From the IMG/VR virus record IMGVR_UViG_3300010430_000123, positions 1 to 44,220 of that record: a stretch of DNA of 44,220 nt; one strand, 5' to 3'. Made by a program: the position numbers and the translations under genes. Each line of letters begins with the position of its first letter. The first letter of the stretch is position 1. This document shows, piece after piece, positions 15,825 through 23,010 of the stretch. The notes under the pieces are model-generated. The model searched no databases. It was not told where the DNA came from and saw only the letters and a program-made list of their open reading frames with translations. The stretch comes from a virus.

Positions 15825-17172
15825 TCAGCTCGTCCGCTTCCGGGTCAAAGTCGTCTTCCTCGTCGAAATCGCCGTCGGCCTCGTTGGGCTCATACCCCAC
15901 CACTTCGCGCATTTCGTCAGCAGAGAATACCGCGTCACCACGACCCAGCATCTTCTGGTTGATGTCGGCCATCTTATCGGCCAGGGCCAGCTTGTCCTCT
16001 TGGCTCGGCGCGGTCAGGTCATCCCAATCCACGACGAATGCCCGTTCCCGAATCACGCCAACATCCATCAAGTAGCGGATGATGCGGCGAATCTCGGGCT
16101 TGGCCAGCGTCTCACGGCGCGCCATAATGGTGGAGTTCCACTCGTTGGAATCCTCCTGGCTGGCGCGGTCGCCGGTCTGGTGGCCCATGAGGATGGGCAG
16201 CGGGCACGGCAGGGAGGCGGCGAATTCCTCAAGGGCGACATTGAAGAACTCGCGCGGGCTGGGCAGGCTAATGGATAGTGGCTTGGAGTCGATGCCCTGA
16301 AGCAGCAGCGACTTGTCCGCACCCGAGTAGAAGTCCCGCAGAATCTCGTCTAGCTTGTCCGGGATGCCGTCGACCTCCACCCCCATCATAGCAGCCAGGG
16401 ATTGGAGATTGGCCTGGGGATCAACGTTCATCTGCATTGGGGCGCGGGCCGTCTTCCAGAAGCCCTCACCACCGGCACCGACGATCTTCTCCATGGTCAG
16501 CAGGGCATTGAGGCCCGCCTTGAGGGCCGGGGTGCCGAATATGGACCCGTCGTCCGCCCCCTCCGCCCAGATATGAACACGGGTGTGGTGCAGGGTCAGG
16601 ACTCGACCGGGGTTGTCCGTGGATCGGTCGCCAATCTCGGATTCGTTGAATGAGTAGGTTTCCGGCTCACCGTACCGGGGGCTTCGGGGGTCGGAGACGT
16701 AGGCCGAGGGCTCAAGCTGGGACTGGAACGCCGGGATGATCTTCACCAGCCCATTCAGGCCGCCCGGCACGCGGTCCACGGGCTCATGCGGCTCCTTGCC
16801 GTCCGCGAAGATGAATACCAGTCCGGCATACTGGCCTACCCGGTTGCGCTCATCGGCGCCCTTGAGCATCTTGAAGAAGTCCAGGCGCTCAAACATCGCT
16901 TCTAGGTCAAGCTCCCACTTGGTGGGGTCGTGCTGCTCGTCGCTCTCAAGGATGGCCGGGAAGGTCTGCCACGTTTTCTCCACATGGCGGATCACGCCAG
17001 CGCGGGCAATGCCGTTGCGCTGGTACATCGAGTAATAGGTGTCGAAATCCGGATACTGCGGATAGCCGTAGTCCAGCCAAGCCGCCGGGCGCTTGGAGTC
17101 CATCGACCCCGGCGCAAACTGCTGGATGAACCGGCTGCGCAGGGCGTTGACGAATAGCTGTTTCACGTCCAT
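15814..17172 (-). CDS. Portal protein (DUF1073 family)
   Basis: A 452-aa portal after the large terminase. Typical features are the N-terminal YYSMYQRNGIARAGVIRHVE segment, LHHTRVHIWAEGAD before the wing, a central helix block, and the family motif SLPCPLPILMGHQTGDRASQ followed by NEWNSTIMARRE. The C-terminus is highly acidic (EADGDFDEEDDFDPEADELN). The portal forms the dodecameric DNA gate and docks terminase. Length fits DUF1073-type portals. It overlaps the MuF gene by 11 bp. Confidence 0.85.
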   Translation of the reverse strand: MDVKQLFVNALRSRFIQQFAPGSMDSKRPAAWLDYGYPQYPDFDTYYSMYQRNGIARAGVIRHVEKTWQTFPAILESDEQHDPTKWELDLEAMFERLDFFKMLKGADERNRVGQYAGLVFIFADGKEPHEPVDRVPGGLNGLVKIIPAFQSQLEPSAYVSDPRSPRYGEPETYSFNESEIGDRSTDNPGRVLTLHHTRVHIWAEGADDGSIFGTPALKAGLNALLTMEKIVGAGGEGFWKTARAPMQMNVDPQANLQSLAAMMGVEVDGIPDKLDEILRDFYSGADKSLLLQGIDSKPLSISLPSPREFFNVALEEFAASLPCPLPILMGHQTGDRASQEDSNEWNSTIMARRETLAKPEIRRIIRYLMDVGVIRERAFVVDWDDLTAPSQEDKLALADKMADINQKMLGRGDAVFSADEMREVVGYEPNEADGDFDEEDDFDPEADELNAE

Positions 17173-17207
17173 GGAGCGGGCCTCTTATAACGTTTGGTTA
17201 TTGTAAC

Positions 17208-18653
17208 TCATCGGTGCTTCGATTTCAGCCATATGCCCGCCCCGGCTGGCTGGGCCAATTTGTTGAACGCCCCGGAGGCCGCGTCGATCTGGTCCTTGTA
17301 CTTGCCGACAGGGAATGTCTTGTGCTCGTCGATGAAGTCCTTGTTCCATGCCCCGGCCAGAACCTTCACGTTCCCGGCCTCGACCTGCACACTGTACGGC
17401 TCGGCTCGCACCGCCTTGTCCCCGGTGGCCCTTTCAGCCCGAATGCTGTACCCAGCCAGATTGCGGACAGTGGATTCAGCTGACTCCTTGCCACCAGACC
17501 CCGGCTCCTGCTCGATCCAGATGGACGTCCTGGCGCCGTCCAGATCGGCAGCCTGCTTAATAGCCTTCTCTCGCTCAGCAGCGCCCCACTGGCCGCGCAC
17601 CACGTCGATCACGTAGAAGATGCCATCCTTGCCCCTGGCCATCTTGACGCCAGCCGTATATGCCCCGCCGCCCTCAGTCCCGGCCTTGTCCCAGTACCGT
17701 ATCGGGTTGCCGATATCAGCAGGCAGCTCCCGAACCACGCCGATCTTGCCCCAATCGAAGAATCCGCCCCCTCGGGGGGCCGGGCGCTGTTGCATCTGGC
17801 CAGCCGTGGCGTATGTGCCCATCACCCTCTTGTCCCGCTCCACCACATGGCGGGGGAACCGCTCAGGGAACAGCAGCTCGCCCTCTTCCTTGCGCGGGTC
17901 CTGGAACCCAATGGACGTCACGCACCGCCGTTCCGGCTCAAACTCCATGGGCAGGCACAGGTGCTCATACCCCAGTTCGTTCTCTAGGATATACCCGCTC
18001 ACGTCCAGCTCATGGAGCCGCTGCATGACGATCACAATGGCGGATGAGTCGGGATTGGTCAGCCGGGTGGGCAGGGTCTCTTGGAATACCCGCAGGGCCG
18101 TCTCCCGGTGGGCATCAGACAGTGCCGCCTCCACGCTGTGCGGGTCATCCCATATCACCCGATCCCCACGCTTGCCCGTCATGGAGGCAACGGCGCACGC
18201 CTGCCGGAACCCGGTCTGGTCATTCTCGTAGAAAGTCTTTTGGTTCTGGTCGCTGGTCAGGGCTAGGGGCCACCGGGTCTGGTACCAGTCGGACATCAAC
18301 AGATTGCGCATCTTCCGGGTATCCCGGACAGCAAGGCCCTGCTCATGGGATGCCCCGATAACCCTAGTGTGCGGCCTGCCTAGCGGGCCCCACTCCCAGG
18401 CAGGCCAGAATACAGACGTAAGGGTCGATTTCATGGTGCCCGGGGGGATGTTGATCAGCAGGCGCGTCAGGTCGCCGTAGGTGATGGCCTCCAGGTGCTC
18501 GCAAATGGCCTCAACGTGCCACCCGTGGATGTAGGGCTGGCCGGGCTCAAGGACATGCCACGCCTCACGGACGAATGTGGCGAGCGACCGGCGGCAGGCC
18601 TCACGCTCAATGGCCAGCCAGTCGGCCTCAGTCAGATTCGGTATTGCGGGCAT
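17208..18653 (-). CDS. terL: Terminase large subunit
   Basis: A 481-aa packaging ATPase-nuclease. The Walker A-like motif is at residues 67-78 (INIPPGTMKSTL), Walker B at about 166-171 (VIWDDP), and a coupling-type segment VMQRLHELDVSGYIL follows. The C-terminal RNase H-like nuclease shows acidic residues in RYWDKAGTEGGGAYTAG (about 316-332), IEQEPGSGG (about 378) and DQIDAASGAFN (about 456). It overlaps the small subunit by 26 bp, with GGAG 7 nt before the ATG. Headful or cos packaging cannot be decided from this alone. Confidence 0.92.
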   Translation of the reverse strand: MPAIPNLTEADWLAIEREACRRSLATFVREAWHVLEPGQPYIHGWHVEAICEHLEAITYGDLTRLLINIPPGTMKSTLTSVFWPAWEWGPLGRPHTRVIGASHEQGLAVRDTRKMRNLLMSDWYQTRWPLALTSDQNQKTFYENDQTGFRQACAVASMTGKRGDRVIWDDPHSVEAALSDAHRETALRVFQETLPTRLTNPDSSAIVIVMQRLHELDVSGYILENELGYEHLCLPMEFEPERRCVTSIGFQDPRKEEGELLFPERFPRHVVERDKRVMGTYATAGQMQQRPAPRGGGFFDWGKIGVVRELPADIGNPIRYWDKAGTEGGGAYTAGVKMARGKDGIFYVIDVVRGQWGAAEREKAIKQAADLDGARTSIWIEQEPGSGGKESAESTVRNLAGYSIRAERATGDKAVRAEPYSVQVEAGNVKVLAGAWNKDFIDEHKTFPVGKYKDQIDAASGAFNKLAQPAGAGIWLKSKHR

Positions 18654-19053
18654 CCATCAGCTCCCGCAGGGCGGCGCCGGATAGTTTGGAGGCGTCCAGG
18701 GCCGGGCGCGGAGACATCGAGCCATCTTTCGAGGAATGGTCTACGGCCTGCTTGTCGCTATACCCGTGGTTGGCCAGGACCAGTTTGACAATGGTGCTGT
18801 TGAACTCGTTATTGATACCCCGATTGAGGGCCACGTGCTCTTGCAATGCGTCCACAGCCGCTAACGTGTCCCGAAAACGGGGATATTTCTCTTCCCACAC
18901 GTAGGTTGTTTGCTTACCCACCCCAAGGTAGCAGCACAGCCCGACCCGACTGGGAACCACGTCCCCGATGTCTTTCCACTCATATACATAGCGGTCTGCC
19001 TGAGCTTGCAGGTCATCGTTGTACTTGGTGGGTCGGCCTACTGGGTTGCCCAT
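18628..19053 (-). CDS. terS: Terminase small subunit
   Basis: A 141-aa DNA-recognition subunit next to terL. It begins MGNPVGRPTKYNDDLQAQAD, the GRPTKY opening common to this group. A winged-helix-like region follows (VGLCCYLGVGKQTTYVWEEK), then the oligomerisation helices with INNEFNSTIVKLVLANHGYS. The C-terminal tail SPRPALDASKLSGAALRELM probably contacts the large subunit. Partner gene order and overlap support the call. Confidence 0.85.
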   Translation of the reverse strand: MGNPVGRPTKYNDDLQAQADRYVYEWKDIGDVVPSRVGLCCYLGVGKQTTYVWEEKYPRFRDTLAAVDALQEHVALNRGINNEFNSTIVKLVLANHGYSDKQAVDHSSKDGSMSPRPALDASKLSGAALRELMDARNTESD

Positions 19054-19055
19054 TG

Positions 19056-19151
19056 CTACGCCCCAGCTCCACCTGACTGGATTCCAGAGCTGCCGCCACC
19101 AATCGGGCGGGCGCGGTGACCTTCTTGGAATTGCATATCGGTGTCGGCCAT
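19056..19151 (-). CDS. Possible 31-aa peptide upstream of terS
   Basis: A short frame MADTDMQFQEGHRARPIGGG ending two bases before the terS ATG. The TerS ribosome-binding sequence lies inside its last codons, so it could couple translation to terS. It has no strong ribosome site of its own. The 19152-19230 stretch upstream holds no other gene that I can support. Confidence 0.3.
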   Translation of the reverse strand: MADTDMQFQEGHRARPIGGGSSGIQSGGAGA

Positions 19152-19230
19152 AGTCTTGCCGTGATTCGGTGTGGGTGGAGCCAGCGGCAGGGATGGCCCT
19201 GCAAGCATAGATGCGCTGGCGGTTAGGGGC

Positions 19231-19680
19231 CTATTGTAGCATATCGCCGGTTTCCACTGAATAGACGCAAACCTTGCCGCCGGAGAACACATCCCGCTTT
19301 TTGGCGGCGGTTATCGCGTCCTCAGCACCAAGCCCGCAGTCCATGGCGGCCAGGGCAAAGCTGGCGCCCGATCCGCAGGCCAGATGCAGGCCGCTGTCGG
19401 ATGGGACAGGGTACGTCCACACCTTGCCATCATGGATACCGGTCTGGTAGACGACGCCACCAGCAATGGCAAATCCCTCAATGTCGTGTTCGCACTCCCC
19501 GCCGCCCTCCGGGGCCCAGGCATTCATAAACCGGTCCATGTGCGGGGTGGCGCCAGACAAGAAGAATATGCCGTTGCGGTGCAGAAATCGCTTGTCGGCG
19601 CTGTCCGTGCGGATCATGTCGCCCGCCACCTCTCGGCTGTCCGTGGCGATATGGGGGTGCTTGTAGGCTATGGTTGTCAT
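19231..19680 (-). CDS. HslV/proteasome beta-like Ntn-hydrolase
   Basis: A 149-aa protein starting MTTIAYKHPHIATDS; removal of Met exposes Thr1 as nucleophile. Asp13 and Lys29 (after Met removal) are 16 residues apart, the same spacing as proteasome Asp17 and Lys33. The middle strand reads GIFFLSGATPHMDRFM and the C-terminal half has CGSGASFALAAMDCGLGAED followed by DVFSGGKVCVY, matching the conserved GxG-x-AxAA and D-x-x-x-GG patterns of HslV-like proteins. ATG follows the previous stop by 1 bp with GGAG 7 nt upstream. Substrate unknown; the place before the terminase genes suggests a head-assembly or host-takeover role. Confidence 0.75.
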   Translation of the reverse strand: MTTIAYKHPHIATDSREVAGDMIRTDSADKRFLHRNGIFFLSGATPHMDRFMNAWAPEGGGECEHDIEGFAIAGGVVYQTGIHDGKVWTYPVPSDSGLHLACGSGASFALAAMDCGLGAEDAITAAKKRDVFSGGKVCVYSVETGDMLQ

Positions 19681-19681
19681 G

Positions 19682-20476
19682 TCACCACTCCACTCTAATA
19701 TGGGTGATGCCGTATAGCTCGCCAATACCCATGACTTCCTCTACCCGGAACCCCATTTCACGCAGGCTATCGGCGAGGAATGGCAGCACCTCCGTTCTCA
19801 GCAATACGCAGATGCCCGGCCCTGGCGGGAAAATGGCCACCCAGTCTTTGCCCCCATCAGCAACCCACGGGTCACACCCATCCAACTCAAAGCAATAGCC
19901 TCCCTCTTTGGCCATGTGGCTGATTTTGTCCACAGCCAAGTTCAGGGCGTCCAGCTTTAGCCGGGGCGCCAGCGCGGCCTCACGATCTGCCCGCAGCCTC
20001 TCTGCATCCTCGGACAATCGGCGCATCTTGTGGGCTACCGTGCCATTTTGTGGCCCGACCTCGCGAAACTCTTGGCGGCGACGCTCTTGGGCCTCCCTGT
20101 CAAGCCTTTTGGAAAGATCGCTCATTTCCTGAAGCTGCTTTTTCAGCATGAGGCTGCTTTCCTCCATGCGCTCACGGCGCCCTTGTTCGGCCTCGGCGCT
20201 CGACTTGCGCGACTCCCGCGCCGGCCTCCGGCTTCGGAAGTACCAGCGGGGACGAAACGGCATTCGATCAAGGCCGCCACGCCAGACAGAACAACCGCGC
20301 ATGATCACATGCCCAATACCGATTGGCAGCAGAAGGGCATAAGTCATGCACCACAGCGTGTCTCTCCGACCCCATCCGCTCCAATATCCGAATTCGGACC
20401 ATTCCAGGCCGCATACAATCCCGTAGATCAGAACAGCAACAGCCAGATAGGCAGCGATACATAGATAGAGTGTCAT
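19682..20476 (-). CDS. Membrane protein with long coiled coil
   Basis: A 264-aa protein whose ATG overlaps the previous stop (ATGA). It has two or three hydrophobic segments in residues 1-70 (LYLCIAAYLAVAVLIYGIVC, then LWCMTYALLLPIGIGHVIM). A basic linker follows, then a coiled coil at about residues 105-185 (RRERMEESSLMLKKQLQEMS). The C-terminal domain ends PGICVLLRTEVLPFLADSLR and GITHIRVEW. No known family; an inner-membrane-anchored cytoplasmic protein is inferred. Confidence 0.65.
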   Translation of the reverse strand: MTLYLCIAAYLAVAVLIYGIVCGLEWSEFGYWSGWGRRDTLWCMTYALLLPIGIGHVIMRGCSVWRGGLDRMPFRPRWYFRSRRPARESRKSSAEAEQGRRERMEESSLMLKKQLQEMSDLSKRLDREAQERRRQEFREVGPQNGTVAHKMRRLSEDAERLRADREAALAPRLKLDALNLAVDKISHMAKEGGYCFELDGCDPWVADGGKDWVAIFPPGPGICVLLRTEVLPFLADSLREMGFRVEEVMGIGELYGITHIRVEW

Positions 20477-21090
20477 TGGGTGTCCTCCGGCAGGCGGAGA
20501 AGGCCGGCGTCGTAGCACTGCTCCAAGAATTGGCGGCGGCACTTCCACTCCATGGTGGTGATGTTGCTGATCGAACCCATGGCAGCCTCCACCGCCCGCT
20601 CCTTGTCGGATTTGAGGGGGCGGAGGATCGCTGCGACAGAGCCCCCAGCGGTGCCGGTTCTCAGATTCCATCCGACGGCGACCGTGGCCGCCAGTGCCTG
20701 TCTGTGAGCTAGAATCTCGACCCGATCACCCGGCCGCCACTCAGAAGGATCACCCGGCACTTTCGACGAAGCTGCGTATTCGCACATTGTCCCGACCGGC
20801 GGCAGGCCATCCTCGGGCCCGCGCCATTGGGTGGGGCGGGGGATTAGGTCCTGTAGGTCCTTCTGGGATTGGGAGGGGCGCGGAAAATAGGGATGTAGTG
20901 GCTCACCATCTCCCGGCACCCATACGGCCTCATCGCCGGAACAGTATTCGTAGCAAGGGTTCGGCCCCCGGGTTATCCCCCGATACCAGCGAACGAGACC
21001 TAGGGAGTGGCGGTCTGCTGCAAACTCCGCGCCCTCCGGCGCCACTTCATCCCAATAGGCCGGGTCTGTTTTCAGTCTTTCGATATCCAT
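20473..21090 (-). CDS. Hypothetical phage protein
   Basis: A 205-aa protein behind a GTTAGGAGGAATC ribosome site. It has a phrase often seen in phage accessory proteins: WRPGDRVEILAHRQALAATV followed by AVGWNLRTGTAGGSVA and LRP. The central part is proline-rich. The C-terminal helix reads TMEWKCRRQFLEQCYDAG. Function unknown. It starts a small unit with a possible promoter at 21121-21149. Confidence 0.6.
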   Translation of the reverse strand: MDIERLKTDPAYWDEVAPEGAEFAADRHSLGLVRWYRGITRGPNPCYEYCSGDEAVWVPGDGEPLHPYFPRPSQSQKDLQDLIPRPTQWRGPEDGLPPVGTMCEYAASSKVPGDPSEWRPGDRVEILAHRQALAATVAVGWNLRTGTAGGSVAAILRPLKSDKERAVEAAMGSISNITTMEWKCRRQFLEQCYDAGLLRLPEDTQ

Positions 21091-21120
21091 GATTCCTCCT
21101 AACTCTATGATTATCTTACA

Positions 21121-21149
21121 ATTATACCGATTTCGGCCCAGTCACGCCA
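21121..21149 (-). promoter_or_regulatory. Possible promoter with consensus -10
   Basis: A perfect TATAAT on the minus strand (21126-21121) lies 30 bp before the ribosome site of the 21090 gene, in a real intergenic gap. The -35 position (TGGCGT, 17 bp away) is poor, so activation by another factor would be needed. Confidence 0.35.
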
Positions 21150-21354
21150 GCATGGGCGACTGATCCTCCACCGAATCCTCGCAATCCACACGGATCAACA
21201 CCGGCCACCTGACGCCCACCCTTGGGCACTCCGCACGCAAGTCACGGTGCATGGTGGCCAGATACCGCGATGGGTCGGCCTCGGGGGTATTGACCTCCAT
21301 TGCTATGAGCTTGCTCCCGCTGGATTCTCGGGCATAGGCCTTATGCTTTGGCAT
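21142..21354 (-). CDS. Hypothetical protein
   Basis: A 70-aa protein overlapping the upstream gene end by 14 bp. It reads MPKHKAYARESSGSKLIAME with a WPVLIRVDCEDSVED strand near the C-terminus. It may be a small alpha/beta protein; no family recognised. Confidence 0.5.
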   Translation of the reverse strand: MPKHKAYARESSGSKLIAMEVNTPEADPSRYLATMHRDLRAECPRVGVRWPVLIRVDCEDSVEDQSPMLA

Positions 21355-21637
21355 GGTTCGGGGCTCCGGTTTTCAGTCTGTCTAGGAGTTCGTCGTAGGT
21401 GTATTCGCTGGGCCGGTGGTCGGTGCGGTCATCGATGCGGCGGAGATTCAGGTCGTCAGCGTCCGCGTCTGAGCCAGAAACCCAGTCGACCGTTAAGCAG
21501 TTGCGATCCGTGGGGTGCCAGTCATGTTGCGCCGCCGGCCCGCGAATTGTCCCAACGTCTCCGTCGAGCAAACATCGCACCCGATCCCCAGCCCGCAGCG
21601 GGCGCCCGTTTACGTCGTGTCCGAGGATGTCAGTCAT
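21341..21637 (-). CDS. Hypothetical protein with SH3-like barrel features
   Basis: A 98-aa protein, start chosen at ATG 21637 with GAGAGGGG just upstream and an 8-bp overlap with the previous gene. The sequence LRAGDRVRCLLDGDVGTIRG is a KOW/SH3-like barrel pattern common in small phage proteins. It ends in a helix (YTYDELLDRLKTGAPNHAKA). Function unknown. Confidence 0.6.
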   Translation of the reverse strand: MTDILGHDVNGRPLRAGDRVRCLLDGDVGTIRGPAAQHDWHPTDRNCLTVDWVSGSDADADDLNLRRIDDRTDHRPSEYTYDELLDRLKTGAPNHAKA

Positions 21638-22118
21638 TGCCCCTCTCCTGCTTGCTTTGCTCCACCAGCCGGGCACCGAAAAACTCGACCTTCTCGGCAT
21701 CGTACAGCCCGCCATCATAGCCACGTTTTTGCTTGCCAAGGCGGGCCGCAGCACGTCGCCACAGGGCCTTGAAGGCGTTTCCCTCGGCGTAGTTCATCTG
21801 GAGTGCTTCGATGATGTCGTTACACTCCGCGTCGTATTGGTCATGGGCTGGGTCGGTGGGTTCCAGGACTCGCACAGTGTAGTAGGAGACGCTGCCGCCG
21901 GTGTATTCCGAAGATCGCCCCTGTATAGGAGTGAAATCCACGAATTCCCACCGGTTTAGGGCGCCCGCATCTCCCAAGACAAAGACGATATCCGACTGCA
22001 TTCCGCCGTGGTATTGGTAATATTTACTCCCAATCCAGGCCGGGCGGCGCCGTCCCGATTCCGGGCGCGCCACCGCTGTATGTGTTGCCCAGTGCGGAGC
22101 CAATTCCTCAATATCCAT
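21630..22118 (-). CDS. Hypothetical protein
   Basis: A 162-aa protein behind a TTAGGAGGATGT ribosome site, overlapping the next gene by 8 bp. Short phrases include WIGSKYYQYHGGMQSDIVFV, a strand region SVSYYTVRVLEPT, and a C-terminal helical part FKALWRRAAARLGKQKRGYD. Not recognised; a soluble accessory protein. Confidence 0.55.
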   Translation of the reverse strand: MDIEELAPHWATHTAVARPESGRRRPAWIGSKYYQYHGGMQSDIVFVLGDAGALNRWEFVDFTPIQGRSSEYTGGSVSYYTVRVLEPTDPAHDQYDAECNDIIEALQMNYAEGNAFKALWRRAAARLGKQKRGYDGGLYDAEKVEFFGARLVEQSKQERGND

Positions 22119-22126
22119 ACATCCTC

Positions 22127-22207
22127 CTAAATCATGTTCAGGGCCGCACCGAGCATCACATACCCGCCAGCGGCCAGTCCAAGTGTGTAGATAATGTATC
22201 CTGTCAT
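22127..22207 (-). CDS. 26-aa membrane peptide
   Basis: A short frame MTGYIIYTLGLAAGGYVMLG plus a few residues, almost wholly hydrophobic with a GxxG packing pattern, fitting one transmembrane helix. It fills the gap between the TraR-like gene and the 22118 gene; its stop lies in the ribosome site of the latter. It begins just after the GTTAC element at 22209-22248, which would act as its control region. Its own ribosome site is weak (AGAAAG). Confidence 0.5.
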   Translation of the reverse strand: MTGYIIYTLGLAAGGYVMLGAALNMI

Positions 22208-22208
22208 A

Positions 22209-22248
22209 GGGTTACTTTCTGTTGTGTTTGTGTTACGAATTGTAACCG
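22209..22248 (-). promoter_or_regulatory. GTTAC-type repeated element, copy 1
   Basis: A 40-bp element reading on the minus strand as GGTTACAATTCGTAACACAA then ACACAACAG and AGTAACCC. It matches the plus-strand copy at 36760-36799 in 32 of 40 positions. Its core GTTAC-N5-GTAAC is an inverted repeat. It lies directly upstream of the 26-aa membrane peptide gene. Probably an operator or activator site. Confidence 0.5.
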
Positions 22249-22439
22249 CGACGCTCGGCCAGTTCGGCACAGTCGATGCAGCGGGTTACGCCGCCGATCC
22301 GCTGGCGCATTTCCGGGATCGGGTCGTGGCAGTCCAGGCAGTGCGTCCGGCTGGGGCCACTCTGCTGGCGGGCACGGCGCACCGACTCGGAGACAGTGCG
22401 GTCTATGTAGTCTTGGGCAATATCGGCTTCATCGGCCAT
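22233..22439 (-). CDS. TraR/DksA-type zinc finger protein
   Basis: A 68-aa protein starting MADEADIAQDYIDRTVSESV at ATG 22439, behind GGAGG. Four cysteines form CLDC-x16-CIDC, with the intervening DPIPEMRQRI typical of the TraR/DksA family. Short TraR-like proteins bind the RNA polymerase secondary channel and mimic DksA plus ppGpp. A role in shifting host transcription is inferred. Confidence 0.8.
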   Translation of the reverse strand: MADEADIAQDYIDRTVSESVRRARQQSGPSRTHCLDCHDPIPEMRQRIGGVTRCIDCAELAERRGYNS

Positions 22440-22441
22440 GG

Positions 22442-22759
22442 TTAATCCTCCATCAGCATCTTTACCAATGCATCCACATCTTCCATAGCACACCGACCAA
22501 CGTCACCATCGTGCGGGTAGACCTCCCAGTACGGCGAACCACAGCACCCGAGACGGTCATAGCAGTCAAGGTAAACGCTTTTGATGTGGCCATCTGAGCG
22601 GCGGAATCTGAAGCGCGCAACCGCACCAGCGAATGGCGGGATAGGGGCAATCTGGCACCCATCAGGAACAGGAATAAAGGGAATCTCTTCCACCCAGCGC
22701 CGGTATTCCATGGCGTCTTCGACCTTGTAGCACATATCTCTAACGTTGACGCTACTCAT
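22442..22759 (-). CDS. Hypothetical protein
   Basis: A 105-aa protein whose ATG overlaps the previous stop (ATGA). It has VARFRFRRSDGHIKSVYLDC, DRLGCCGSPYWEVYPHDGD and an acidic C-terminal helix. Several cysteines occur but no clear metal site. Not recognised. Confidence 0.55.
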   Translation of the reverse strand: MSSVNVRDMCYKVEDAMEYRRWVEEIPFIPVPDGCQIAPIPPFAGAVARFRFRRSDGHIKSVYLDCYDRLGCCGSPYWEVYPHDGDVGRCAMEDVDALVKMLMED

Positions 22760-23010
22760 TTATCCATCCTCCTATCAATAAACATGCTCAGGTAGCAGCC
22801 CATCCAGCCGCCGGTTCCAATCCAGAACATCAGCCAGGCAAGCGATCCTTGATCCTTGGCCACCTGACCGATAATAACCACCTCGGCGACGGCAAGTCCA
22901 TAACTAAATGCAGGGACAAGCCAATATCTGCCGCGCATCACGTTCAGTTGCTGCATCGATTTCAGCGCAACACCGATGAAGGCAGCCAGGAAGGCGGAGG
23001 CATAAATCAT
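22756..23010 (-). CDS. Small integral membrane protein
   Basis: An 84-aa protein with three predicted transmembrane helices (ASAFLAAFIGVALKSM; YWLVPAFSYGLAVAEVVIIG; LAWLMFWIGTGGWMGCYLSM) and a basic end. Start at ATG 23010, which overlaps the TGA of the A1-like gene (ATGA) and has GGGAGG 8 nt upstream. Coupling to the A1-like gene suggests a joint role at the membrane early in infection. Confidence 0.65.
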   Translation of the reverse strand: MIYASAFLAAFIGVALKSMQQLNVMRGRYWLVPAFSYGLAVAEVVIIGQVAKDQGSLAWLMFWIGTGGWMGCYLSMFIDRRMDK

